From IMG/VR virus record IMGVR_UViG_3300025174_000776, positions 1 through 22,721 of that record: 22,721 nucleotides of DNA; one strand, 5' to 3'. The position numbers were made by a program, and so were the translations under genes. The DNA is from a virus. Positions 7,709 through 14,676 of the stretch are shown piece after piece. The stretch's first letter is position 1. Each line of letters starts with the position of its first letter. Under the pieces are notes generated by a model that saw only the letters and a list, made by a program, of their open reading frames with translations, was not told the origin of the DNA and did not search any database.

Positions 7709-8224
7709 ATGCTGAAACTCAACATCGGCAGCGGTCAGCGCCGCTTCGGGGAAAGCTGGACCAATATCGACCTCGTCTCTCGCCCGCCCGATCAGGTTCC
7801 CGACGTGCTCGCTGACGGCGCTGTCCTGCCCTTCCCGACCGGGAGCGCCGAAATCGTCTGCCTGCATCATGTCCTCGAACACTTTGGCTGCGGTGAGGGT
7901 GATGGCTTGATTCGAGAGTGTTGGCGTGTTCTCGCCCCTGGAGGCAGCCTGCTCGTGTTTGTCCCCGACCTCTGGCAACTCGCTCAGCGCTGGATTCTCG
8001 GGCAGATCAACGACTACATCTATTGCGTCAACCTGTATGGGGCCTACCAGGGGCTGGAAAGCGACAGACACCGTTGGGGTTTTCGCCGTCAAAGCCTGGC
8101 TCTTACCCTAGCAGGCGATGACTGCGTTCGTTGGGCGCAGATCAAGCCCTTTGATTGGCGGGCGATTTCGGGCATGAGCGCCGCTCGGGATTGGTGGGTA
8201 TTATCACTGGAGGCCGTGAAATGA
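7709..8224 (+). CDS. Class I SAM-dependent methyltransferase (Methyltransf_11-like)
   Basis: 171 residues, ATG 7709 right after the upstream stop, with GAGGAG ahead. Motif I is LNIGSGQRRFGESWTNID, with the acidic residue ending strand 2. LPFPTGSAEIVCLHHVLEHF is motif II/III, and ECWRVLAPGGSLLVFVPDL is the post-III strand typical of Methyltransf_11. The C-terminal WGFRRQSLALTLAGDDCVR is the usual cap. Substrate unknown; by context a glycan or glycolipid intermediate is likely (inference). Confidence 0.85.
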   Translation: MLKLNIGSGQRRFGESWTNIDLVSRPPDQVPDVLADGAVLPFPTGSAEIVCLHHVLEHFGCGEGDGLIRECWRVLAPGGSLLVFVPDLWQLAQRWILGQINDYIYCVNLYGAYQGLESDRHRWGFRRQSLALTLAGDDCVRWAQIKPFDWRAISGMSAARDWWVLSLEAVK

Positions 8225-8703
8225 CACTGACCACAACCATCAACCTAATAAACAAGCATCGCGCTTGTGTGGCGGCAGCGGCAGACACCGGTTTTGTCAG
8301 CGGTTGGTCCCTAGCGTGCATATCTGAGCGCTTCGCTAGCTTGTTATTTTTGATCGGCTTGGCCCCAGATGCGAACCCCGAGCATCTAGACAGCATCCTG
8401 GGAGGACTAACCTCCGTACAATGCAACGAGCCGATTAATTTGACAGTGATCCTCAATGCGAATGGTTTGGGGGATTGCCTTTGGGTGATGACCGTTGCAA
8501 CCCAAGAGGATGTAAGTCCAGTGTGGGTGGAGTACTACCGTGCAATAGCTCCAGCACAAGTGAAGTATGAACAAGCGAGAGCCGTAGCGTTGGCTAATCA
8601 TAAGGGCATAGACACGTGGGATGAATATAAACAAGCCCTCGCTATGGCAAAAGTTGAGTATACGCGGGGAAAGACCACAGCGTTGGCGGCAATTCTTCAG
8701 TGA
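8221..8703 (+). CDS. Hypothetical protein with C-terminal A/Y helical repeats
   Basis: 160 residues from ATG 8221, which overlaps the methyltransferase stop (ATGA) and has GGAGG about 6 nt upstream; an earlier in-frame ATG lies inside the upstream gene. The N-terminal ~100 residues show no known motif. The C-terminal part has two related helical units, YRAIAPAQVKYEQARAVALA and YKQALAMAKVEYTRGKTTALA, which look like tandem A-x-x-Y helices. A/T-richer than its neighbours. Possibly an oligomeric accessory protein. Confidence 0.5.
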   Translation: MTLTTTINLINKHRACVAAAADTGFVSGWSLACISERFASLLFLIGLAPDANPEHLDSILGGLTSVQCNEPINLTVILNANGLGDCLWVMTVATQEDVSPVWVEYYRAIAPAQVKYEQARAVALANHKGIDTWDEYKQALAMAKVEYTRGKTTALAAILQ

Positions 8704-8716
8704 AAAGAGGATGTCG

Positions 8717-9445
8717 ATGAACTGGATTCTCTGTCCTCACCGCAATAGCCTGCATCTTACTCGCCCCGCTCTTGCCAGCTTCTATGCTCAGGACATCGGC
8801 AACCTCTTCATTCTGTTGATAGACAACAGCGACGAGGGCATCAGCCGATGGCTGCCGAATGATTCCGAAGCCGATCTTGGTATCTGGCATTCCCGCCCGC
8901 CCCGATCAGTGGCTGAATCTTGGAATGCCGGGTTGCGGTGGATATTCGCACAGAGCGAAGACTACGTTTTGGTGGTGAACAATGACGTAGAGCTTCGGCC
9001 CGATACGTATAGACGACTAGTGGAAGATGGCGGGGAGTTCGTTACTGGAATCGGCGTAAGAGAGCGAGAGAAGATCGGCAGTCCGTACCTGCCTCCCGAC
9101 CCGGCCTTGAAACGCCCCCATCCCGACTTCTCTTGTTTCCTCATCCGGCGCTCTGCCTGGGACCGCGTCGGCCCATTTGATGAGAACTTCAAGATCGCCT
9201 TTTGCGAGGACTGGGATTACCACGTGCGCCTGCATCGTGCGGGCATCACCGCCTGTTCGCTCGATCTGCCATTCCTGCACCACGCCAGTCAGACTCTCAA
9301 AGCCGCTCCCGATGCTGAGGCCCATGCCATCCAAAAGCAGGCTGACCGCAACCGGGCTTACTTTCGAAAGAAGTGGGGCGTTGCAGGAGCCTCGCCTGAG
9401 TACTATGCTTTATTTGGGAACACCGCCCCGGAGGAGATAACATGA
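8717..9445 (+). CDS. Glycosyltransferase family 2-like
   Basis: 242 residues from ATG 8717, with AGAGG 6 nt upstream; ATG 8711 is possible but abuts the ribosome site. MNWILCPHRNSLHLTRPALASF and LLIDNSDEG form the first strand and nucleotide motif. VAESWNAGLRWIF precedes VLVVNNDVELRPDTYRRL, which holds the DxD-type NNDVEL. FDENFKIAFCEDWDYHVRLHRAGI is the C-terminal ED motif and LHHASQT the final His. Complete GT-A domain, last of six transferases in the window. Sugar unknown. Confidence 0.87.
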   Translation: MNWILCPHRNSLHLTRPALASFYAQDIGNLFILLIDNSDEGISRWLPNDSEADLGIWHSRPPRSVAESWNAGLRWIFAQSEDYVLVVNNDVELRPDTYRRLVEDGGEFVTGIGVREREKIGSPYLPPDPALKRPHPDFSCFLIRRSAWDRVGPFDENFKIAFCEDWDYHVRLHRAGITACSLDLPFLHHASQTLKAAPDAEAHAIQKQADRNRAYFRKKWGVAGASPEYYALFGNTAPEEIT

Positions 9446-9666
9446 CCCGTCGTTTTCTGTTGACGCTTCCGATTTTAGCGCTTCCGCGCTTTGATCGAGC
9501 ACAAGAACTCCTTCGTCAGTTCTACATCGCTCCGGGGGCGCTTTTGTCCATCAGCAACATTGAGAGAATGATGTTATACATGCAGCTACACAGGGTCGGC
9601 TTAATCGACAACTGGACGCTTCTTGAAGGTTTGGAAATCCCCAATGTGGATCGGAAGGTGACATGA
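9442..9666 (+). CDS. Free-standing fragment homologous to the portal C-terminal segment
   Basis: 74 residues; ATG 9442 overlaps the transferase stop (ATGA) with GGAGGAG 5 nt upstream. After a 14-residue hydrophobic lead (FLLTLPILAL), residues 15-69 match portal residues 528-584 of this window: both read PRFDRAQE-LRQF, IAPG-LLS-S-IER, LY-QL-R-GL-D-WTLLE-L-IPNV. I count about 41 identities in 55 aligned positions, with a 2-residue gap. The DNA differs much more than the protein, so this is not a recent copy. The reading frame is intact with its own ribosome site, so it may be expressed. Could interact with portal, or be a domesticated remnant. Confidence 0.7.
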   Translation: MTRRFLLTLPILALPRFDRAQELLRQFYIAPGALLSISNIERMMLYMQLHRVGLIDNWTLLEGLEIPNVDRKVT

Positions 9667-10268
9667 AACGCGACCTCGACAATCGCCCGGTCCCTGACAA
9701 CCCCCGCTACGACGCCTCGATGCACAAGTTCTTTCATAACGTCCCGTTGGGGGAGTTTACCGCCGCCCTTGCTCTCCAGGAGGAGCAACGGTTCCGTGAC
9801 TTGCAGACCTCCATGACCGACCCGCGCAACTCCCGTATGACGCTAGTGACGCTCTGCCGCCATCATGCCGTCACATTGACCGACCTTCAGGATGTCTGGC
9901 GGCGTCATCAGGTCAACTTGGGCCTGATGGCGATGTCCACGTTCGCTCCCAAGGTGATGGAAAACATCGCCTCCGATGCCGCCTCCTTCACCGATCTGTG
10001 CCCGACTTGCCGGGGCAAGGGCAAACTCAGCCGCAAGTCGAAGTCGCTCTGCCCGCGCTGCTCGGGTCATGGGGTCATCCAGAAGCCCGGCGACCTCGAA
10101 TCCCGCCACATAATGATGCAGGCGCTGGGGGTCACCGGCGACGCCCCCCTGGTCGCTAACTTCAACTCCTTCTCCGCCTCTTTCGGCCCCGATCAGGGCA
10201 TGGAGAAGATCATCGAGATGGTTCAGGTCAGGCCGGGCCGCCCTGCCGAGCCGGAGATTCCAACATGA
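9663..10268 (+). CDS. Candidate terminase small subunit with DnaJ-like zinc knuckles
   Basis: 201 residues, ATG 9663 (ATGA overlap) with GAAGGTGA upstream. Residues about 58-100 contain an HTH-like segment (LVTLCRHHAVTLTDLQDVWRR, FAPKVMENIASDA) of the kind seen in phage small terminases. CPTCRGKG (113-120) and CPRCSGHG (130-137) form a CxxCxGxG pair that should bind one zinc, as in DnaJ knuckles. It lies four genes ahead of the large terminase ATPase, the usual position of TerS. The TerS role is inference from position and HTH; the zinc knuckles are seen directly. Confidence 0.55.
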   Translation: MKRDLDNRPVPDNPRYDASMHKFFHNVPLGEFTAALALQEEQRFRDLQTSMTDPRNSRMTLVTLCRHHAVTLTDLQDVWRRHQVNLGLMAMSTFAPKVMENIASDAASFTDLCPTCRGKGKLSRKSKSLCPRCSGHGVIQKPGDLESRHIMMQALGVTGDAPLVANFNSFSASFGPDQGMEKIIEMVQVRPGRPAEPEIPT

Positions 10269-10549
10269 TGTACGTCACGCTGTTTCTGCTGCTGTTCTTT
10301 GGTATGGCACTGCTCGGGATGTTTTACGTCATCAATCAGGCTATGCTGGCCGAACTTCGCGTCCTTAACGAGAGCCTGCGGCGTCTGTATAACCTGGTCG
10401 AGGCGGCGCTGTTGGGCATCAAGCCCTCGCCAGAGGCTCTACCGTTTGACGATGACGCCATCACCTACGTAGACGAACTAGCCCAGTTGCGTCAGGAGAT
10501 GCGTCGCAAGCAGGGCATCGTCAGCCCGGTGGGGCAGGAGACGGAATGA
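10265..10549 (+). CDS. Small single-span membrane protein with coiled-coil tail
   Basis: 94 residues, ATG 10265 (ATGA overlap), GGAG about 8 nt upstream. Residues 1-24 (MMYVTLFLLLFFGMALLGMFYVI) form one transmembrane helix, followed by a cytoplasmic or periplasmic helix (LRVLNESLRRLYNLVEAALL) and an acidic tail. Small spans like this near packaging genes are sometimes holins or membrane-anchored packaging factors, but nothing here decides that. Confidence 0.55.
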   Translation: MMYVTLFLLLFFGMALLGMFYVINQAMLAELRVLNESLRRLYNLVEAALLGIKPSPEALPFDDDAITYVDELAQLRQEMRRKQGIVSPVGQETE

Positions 10550-10803
10550 AATCCACGAAAGACGATGCCGCCAATGGCATACCTGTTCTTTGTCCCTACG
10601 ATGAGTACAATCTGTCCGACGACGGCATGGATAGCAACCATTTCGTAGAACTTCCAGACGGGCGGCGCGGCATGTGGTGGGGAGTAGGAGGGGTTATTGC
10701 AACAAAGTGGTACGACGCGAATGAAACTAGTGGCGGCGTAGGGACATGCTGGAAGTGTAAGCGGAGATTCAGGCTGAAGGATATGATTGAGTTGAAGGAC
10801 TGA
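10546..10803 (+). CDS. Small zinc-binding-like protein
   Basis: 85 residues, ATG 10546 (ATGA overlap), AGGAG upstream. The C-terminus CWKCKRRFRLKDMIEL has a CxxC pair on a basic background; two further possible ligands are Cys and His residues in the N-terminal half (LCPYDEYNL, NHFVEL). Gly/Trp-rich middle (GMWWGVGGVIATKW). No family recognised. Immediately before the large terminase ATPase and in the same operon. Confidence 0.5.
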   Translation: MKSTKDDAANGIPVLCPYDEYNLSDDGMDSNHFVELPDGRRGMWWGVGGVIATKWYDANETSGGVGTCWKCKRRFRLKDMIELKD

Positions 10804-12042
10804 GTGTACTCCGACAAGATCATCCTTCGCCGCACTGAGCAGGTCGAGAGCGCAACGAAAGTCCGCCTCAAGCGACACGCCCCGTCTGAGTCGCAGGGCC
10901 GCGCTCTTGAGATTCACTCGCTGGTGACTGACAAGGGATTGAAGCGTCCGCTGACCCGCGAGGAGAGCCTGTTCTGCATCAACGAAGTGCTGTTGTCGAT
11001 GTGCGACTTCCGCTACTTCGCCGAACGCTACGCCACCATCGACATTGACCCCGAGATGGGAGGCGGCGTCGGCCCGATGACCTTCTGGGCTTCCCAGGAA
11101 ATCATGCTCAAGCTCATCGGCCAGGCGGAAGAATCCCAGTGGGACTCCTTCGACCGTGCCAAAATAGCCGACGGTATTCGGATCGCCTGTCACAAAGCTC
11201 GCCAATTGGGAGCTACGATGTTGGCCCGCGCCCTAATGCTTCACCGCGTCCTGTTTCACAAGAATACCCGTTCGCTTGCCGCCTCCGTCAGTGAGGGTAA
11301 GATCCTTGAACTCTACCGGCGCGACAAGTTAATTCTCGACAACCTTCCTTGGTTTCTTCATCCTTCTATCGGTTTTGATGTGAAGTCTCAACATCTTCAT
11401 TTTGATCGGCTCAATTCGCATATTCTTTACCAGCAGGGTCTTCAACATACTGGCATCGGGCAGGGAAGCAACTTTCCGACTGGTCATCTTACCGAATGTG
11501 CCTCCTGGGAATATCCGCTGACAATCGAGAACGATTTCTTCCCGACCTTGCCCCGGTCGATCGACACCCTCGCTTTTTTGGAAAGCGCCGCAAACGGTCG
11601 AGGCAACTGGTGGCATAGTTTTAGTGAAGCTGTCCGAGCAGGCCGCCGCGTCGATTGGATCTATAGCTTCACCCCCTGGTATATTGAGCCGAAGCGCTAT
11701 CGACGCAATCCGCCTGTTGACTGGCGACCCTTCGAAACTACCGTACTGGCTGCTCGCAAGATTGAGGATACCAGCCCAAGGCTGGTTGGTTATCGCTACA
11801 GTCCTTCACCAGAGCAAATGTATTGGTGGGAGACGACTCGAAGAGCAGCGCAGGGCGACGGCGATGGGCACGTGGGGCCAAGTTCATCTACGCTGAATAT
11901 CTTCCTTACGAATTATTGCGCCACTCCCGAGGAAAGTTTTCAGCACTCCGGCCAGGCTGCCTTCGATGCCGAGTTGATGGAGCGGCTGGACTTGAGAGCG
12001 CGCGCGGGCGTACCCTATGAATTGATACGGAGAGCATCATGA
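10804..12042 (+). CDS. terL: Terminase large subunit, ATPase half
   Basis: 412 residues from GTG 10804, directly after a stop and with GAAGGA upstream. KARQLGATM (131-139) is the terminase-type Walker A/arginine region, GHLTECASWEYP has Thr230-Glu231 at the Walker B/coupling site, and ESAANGRGNWW (from about 260) matches the ATPase coupling motif. The end YCATPEESFQHSGQAAFDAELMERL is the standard end of the ATPase domain before the nuclease linker. It powers DNA translocation into the procapsid through the portal. The nuclease half is absent here and lies in a separate downstream gene, so the large subunit is split at the linker. Stop overlaps ATG 12039. Confidence 0.85.
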   Translation: MYSDKIILRRTEQVESATKVRLKRHAPSESQGRALEIHSLVTDKGLKRPLTREESLFCINEVLLSMCDFRYFAERYATIDIDPEMGGGVGPMTFWASQEIMLKLIGQAEESQWDSFDRAKIADGIRIACHKARQLGATMLARALMLHRVLFHKNTRSLAASVSEGKILELYRRDKLILDNLPWFLHPSIGFDVKSQHLHFDRLNSHILYQQGLQHTGIGQGSNFPTGHLTECASWEYPLTIENDFFPTLPRSIDTLAFLESAANGRGNWWHSFSEAVRAGRRVDWIYSFTPWYIEPKRYRRNPPVDWRPFETTVLAARKIEDTSPRLVGYRYSPSPEQMYWWETTRRAAQGDGDGHVGPSSSTLNIFLTNYCATPEESFQHSGQAAFDAELMERLDLRARAGVPYELIRRAS

Positions 12043-12287
12043 TAAAAGGACCATATCAAATGTTGGAAGAGACGGGAGAGGCTTTTCTCAAGTCTGAGCC
12101 AAAATATGATGTTGATAGTCCAGACAGGTCCAATGTGTCAATCTCCGCCTCCGCAGGCAACCGTTTCACTGAGGCAGCCAATGAACTTGCAGCCCACTTG
12201 GATGCTGAGAAGCTGAAACATCGTCACCGTTTGGCTCGTGATGGTGAAAGGCGGGAAGATAGTCCCGCCGATGATACAGCGACGTGA
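12039..12287 (+). CDS. Small protein resembling the portal N-terminus, inside the split terminase
   Basis: 82 residues, ATG 12039 (ATGA overlap). EETGEAFLKSEPKYDV and SASAGNRFTEAANELAAHLDAEK line up with portal residues about 21-37 (QEGESFVKAQPGYNL) and 58-80 (STTSANHYAKVADDLAAYLTDIK). Identity is modest (roughly 6/17 and 8/23) but spaced as in the portal, with conserved turns. The portal continues for over 500 residues beyond this point; here the frame becomes charged and stops. Best read as a truncated portal paralogue, less certain than the 9442 fragment. Confidence 0.5.
   Translation: MIKGPYQMLEETGEAFLKSEPKYDVDSPDRSNVSISASAGNRFTEAANELAAHLDAEKLKHRHRLARDGERREDSPADDTAT
12250..12269 (+). other. 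GC-rich hairpin within the terminase insert
   Basis: GGCGGGA (12250-12256) pairs perfectly with TCCCGCC (12263-12269) around a 6-nt loop AGATAG. It lies near the 3' end of the portal-like mini-gene and about 40 nt before the next start (TTG 12312). There is no T run after it, so it is not a standard intrinsic terminator; it may slow ribosomes or RNA polymerase, or be chance. Confidence 0.35.
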
Positions 12288-12311
12288 CTCCTAAAAGGGA
12301 GGGTTACTAAA

Positions 12312-12524
12312 TTGGATAAACAGAAGTGGCGTTGCCTGGATTGCAAACAGGAGGGTAGTACTGCAATAGATGGAGCGTTGACGGATGATCTGATACGCTG
12401 CTTGATGGTTAGCCATGCGGAACTCTCACCCAACTGTCCGGGAACAAATCTGCAATGGGTAGTTCTGGAAGGTACAGAATATCATACTCCAACAGGAGCT
12501 TACGTAACTACTGTTTGGAAATGA
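12312..12524 (+). CDS. Small Cys-rich protein between the terminase halves
   Basis: 70 residues from TTG 12312, with a strong site (GGGAGGG) 8 nt upstream. WRCLDCKQEGS has a CxxC knuckle; later Cys residues (IRCLMVSH, SPNCPG) and a His could complete one zinc site. The last codons overlap ATG 12521 of the terminase nuclease gene (ATGA), so its translation may be coupled to the nuclease. No family recognised. A/T-richer than the terminase genes on either side. Confidence 0.5.
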   Translation: MDKQKWRCLDCKQEGSTAIDGALTDDLIRCLMVSHAELSPNCPGTNLQWVVLEGTEYHTPTGAYVTTVWK

Positions 12525-13369
12525 TGCCTACACCCACCTCCTATACGATCGGAACCACTCAGACTCTCTCTCCGCTCGACGCTGGGGAAATCGACCGCGA
12601 CCCTCGCGGCATTATCTGGCTCTGGGAACCTCCGCGCCCACGCGCCTCCTACGTTATGGGCATCGACCCGACCATGGGCATCCCCAATTGGGACCGTATG
12701 CTGCGCACTCGGGATGACATTACCGTTGACAACGGGGCGATCACTGTCCTGCGAATCGGCCAGGAGCCTGAACCAGACGTGCAGGTTGCCGAGTATGCGG
12801 CCCCAATCGACCCGGAGGACCTCGGGATCGTCGCCAACGCCCTCGGGCGTCTCTACGGCGGCTCCAACGAGGATGGTCAGTGCCTTTCGATCATCGAAGT
12901 CTATCCCGGCCCTGGTCTCCAGACTCTGCGTAAGATGATTACGCTCGGCTACACCAACCAATATGTCTGGACCTATCTCGATGCCTTGGTCCCACATCCG
13001 AGCCGTACTGGAGCTTTGGGCTGGACCGCTACCGCCAAGTCGGTCACTCACCTATGGGTACGCGGGGCCAAGTTCATACATCGTGACCGCGTTACGATCA
13101 ACAGCCCGTGGCTGATTGAGGAGATGCGCAGCGCCGAGATGGATCCCGTGAAGATGTCGGCCAAGGCCGCCTACGGCGCCCACGATGACCGCCTGCGGGC
13201 GCTCCTATTGACCCTATGGGCTGGCCACCACTGGACGATGGAAGTAGAGACCGAGCGGGAGCCGGTCCTTGCGGGCGAGAAGGTGCCCTCGTGGCAGGCC
13301 AGCGACATCTCAGCCGCTAAAATGTGGGATGAGTGGGAGGAGCGGTTTTCGGAACTGACGGAGGGCTAA
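12521..13369 (+). CDS. terL: Terminase large subunit, nuclease half
   Basis: About 282 residues from ATG 12521, chosen because it overlaps the previous stop (ATGA); ATG 12524 follows directly. IWLWEPPRPRASYVMGIDPTMG is the entry to the RNase H-like nuclease, with Asp49 as the first metal ligand. IIEVYPGPGLQTLRKM fits the second motif (Glu), and YGAHDDRLRALLLTLW carries the final Asp pair (about Asp222-Asp223). This domain cuts the packaged concatemer. Together with the 10804 gene it makes a complete TerL of about 690 residues, but the two parts are encoded separately and must associate if functional. Confidence 0.85.
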   Translation: MMPTPTSYTIGTTQTLSPLDAGEIDRDPRGIIWLWEPPRPRASYVMGIDPTMGIPNWDRMLRTRDDITVDNGAITVLRIGQEPEPDVQVAEYAAPIDPEDLGIVANALGRLYGGSNEDGQCLSIIEVYPGPGLQTLRKMITLGYTNQYVWTYLDALVPHPSRTGALGWTATAKSVTHLWVRGAKFIHRDRVTINSPWLIEEMRSAEMDPVKMSAKAAYGAHDDRLRALLLTLWAGHHWTMEVETEREPVLAGEKVPSWQASDISAAKMWDEWEERFSELTEG

Positions 13370-13377
13370 CCTCCATC

Positions 13378-13406
13378 TTGCCTCTCGCCCCGGCTTGCTG
13401 TATTGT
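13378..13406 (+). promoter_or_regulatory. Possible promoter in the gap after the terminase genes
   Basis: TTGCCT (13378) and TATTGT (13401) are separated by 17 nt, each matching 4 of 6 consensus bases. The gap of about 46 nt between genes is one of few such gaps, and transcription would start very near ATG 13416. Weak; could be chance. Confidence 0.2.
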
Positions 13407-13415
13407 ATCTCCCGT

Positions 13416-13829
13416 ATGGCAGCCGCCCCTGTGCAGTCCGCCCCCGCCCGCACCATCGTCCTGTCGATCGAACTTCCCGAGGAGACCTACCGGGTCTATC
13501 AGTCTCAGGCTCGCGCTCTCGGGCTGACCACTGAAGCCGCCATCGTCGCCCGCCTGCGTTCCTGCTGGTCCCATGACGATGGCCGATCGCTCTATTTCAA
13601 CGATGAACGACGCCGGGAGCTTGAGAAGCTGCTTGGCCGCAACTTCCCTAGCGGCGGTCACGTAGTTGAGTTTCTGCGCCGCGCTAACACCATCAAGCTC
13701 GACGGTAAGCCTGTCCACATCAAGCCCGACTTGCTTCAGAAGATTAAGTACGCCGCCGGGCGCAAGCCGTTGGAGGACGCCATCGAGGAAATCGTCACGC
13801 GGGCGTTGCAGGGCTATCTCGGAGGATAA
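13416..13829 (+). CDS. Hypothetical phage protein with RHH-like N-terminus
   Basis: About 137 residues from ATG 13416; a TTG at 13395 in frame would add 7. ARTIVLSIELPEETYRVYQSQARALGLT looks like the beta strand and first helix of a ribbon-helix-helix-type domain. The rest is charged and helical: LYFNDERRRELEKLLGRNF, LKPDLLQKIKYAAGRKP, DAIEEIVTRALQ. No strong ribosome site is visible. No named family; DNA binding is only a suggestion. Confidence 0.5.
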   Translation: MAAAPVQSAPARTIVLSIELPEETYRVYQSQARALGLTTEAAIVARLRSCWSHDDGRSLYFNDERRRELEKLLGRNFPSGGHVVEFLRRANTIKLDGKPVHIKPDLLQKIKYAAGRKPLEDAIEEIVTRALQGYLGG

Positions 13830-13833
13830 GGCC

Positions 13834-14253
13834 ATGAAGCGGAGAACACTTGTTGTGATGTTGCCAGCACTGGCGACAGCAAATCTAGCCTCTATCGTAG
13901 ATCTATGGGGTTCAGATTGTATTCCGCAGGATTTATTGTGCGACTGGCCTGAGCCAGTGTTCGTCTATAGGGGGATGCCGGTTAGTTGGACAGGATGGAA
14001 AGGCGCATCAACTTCTCGCCACATTTGTGGACAATGGACCGCATTGGAACGATTACCGAATGGCAGAGTCGGACGGTGTTTCTACGTCAATACGCCTGGA
14101 ACTGGAGAGGGTCCGTATCGGCCAGGGGATGAGTTCTATATCGGTGGTTGGACACTTGAAGATGAAGAGGGAATGTTCAAGAAAAAATACCGTTTGCAAC
14201 TGATTGAACAGGGTCGTCAACGTATGATCGCACTACTGGATCAGTACCTGTAG
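13834..14253 (+). CDS. Hypothetical protein with hydrophobic N-terminus
   Basis: 139 residues from ATG 13834, with GGAGG 8 nt upstream; an in-frame ATG at 13666 lies deep inside the upstream gene and is not used. The N-terminus MKRRTLVVMLPALATANLASIV could be a weak signal peptide. The rest is Trp/Gly/Tyr-rich (FVYRGMPVSWTGWKG, YIGGWTLEDEE) and looks beta-rich and globular. It uses A/T-rich codons unlike its neighbours, suggesting an inserted cargo gene. No family recognised. Confidence 0.5.
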   Translation: MKRRTLVVMLPALATANLASIVDLWGSDCIPQDLLCDWPEPVFVYRGMPVSWTGWKGASTSRHICGQWTALERLPNGRVGRCFYVNTPGTGEGPYRPGDEFYIGGWTLEDEEGMFKKKYRLQLIEQGRQRMIALLDQYL

Positions 14254-14257
14254 AGCC

Positions 14258-14674
14258 ATGCCCTTCCTTGCCTGCTGCTCCTGTGGTCTAGCGATTGAGG
14301 GAGACTGTTCTCAGCATGGCGAACTGGCGGTCGCCCAGGCTGTTCGCCACCTGCAAATCGCCGATGGGCATATCGTCCACGACGATGAAGTCTCGATTAC
14401 CTCGCTGCCAATCCGCCCCTACGGGTATCGGCATGTTCCTGCTATCCATCCATCGGAGCGAGCTGTTGTTTGGATGCACCCCAAAACCGGCGAAGTCCGC
14501 TACCCTGACCGCAACGACCGCCGGATGCCCGAGCGTTATGCCCGTCAAGGTTTCGTCCGCCATGATCTGCCCACCCTTCATTCCGTCGAGCGTTTTGAGC
14601 GCGATCATAACGTCCAAAACGAGGCTGCTTGGTTCGATCAAGGCAGCGGACGCAGCTTCCTTGAGGAAGGCTAA
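14258..14674 (+). CDS. Portal-adjacent hypothetical protein with Cys knuckle
   Basis: 138 residues, ATG 14258. MPFLACCSCGLAIEGDCSQHGE has several Cys and a His that may bind zinc. The C-terminal part, VVWMHPKTGEVRYPDRNDRRMPERYARQGFVRHDLPTLHSVERFE and NEAAWFDQGSGRSFLEEG, resembles small uncharacterised proteins that commonly sit just before phage portal genes. I cannot name the family. It ends 2 nt before the portal start. Confidence 0.55.
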   Translation: MPFLACCSCGLAIEGDCSQHGELAVAQAVRHLQIADGHIVHDDEVSITSLPIRPYGYRHVPAIHPSERAVVWMHPKTGEVRYPDRNDRRMPERYARQGFVRHDLPTLHSVERFERDHNVQNEAAWFDQGSGRSFLEEG

Positions 14675-14676
14675 CC

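Noticed and set aside
12043-12520. Group I or II intron interrupting terL
   Set aside because: The insert holds two ORFs joined to both terminase halves by ATGA overlaps, and the downstream half has its own start; I see no conserved intron core. Splicing cannot be fully excluded without cDNA.
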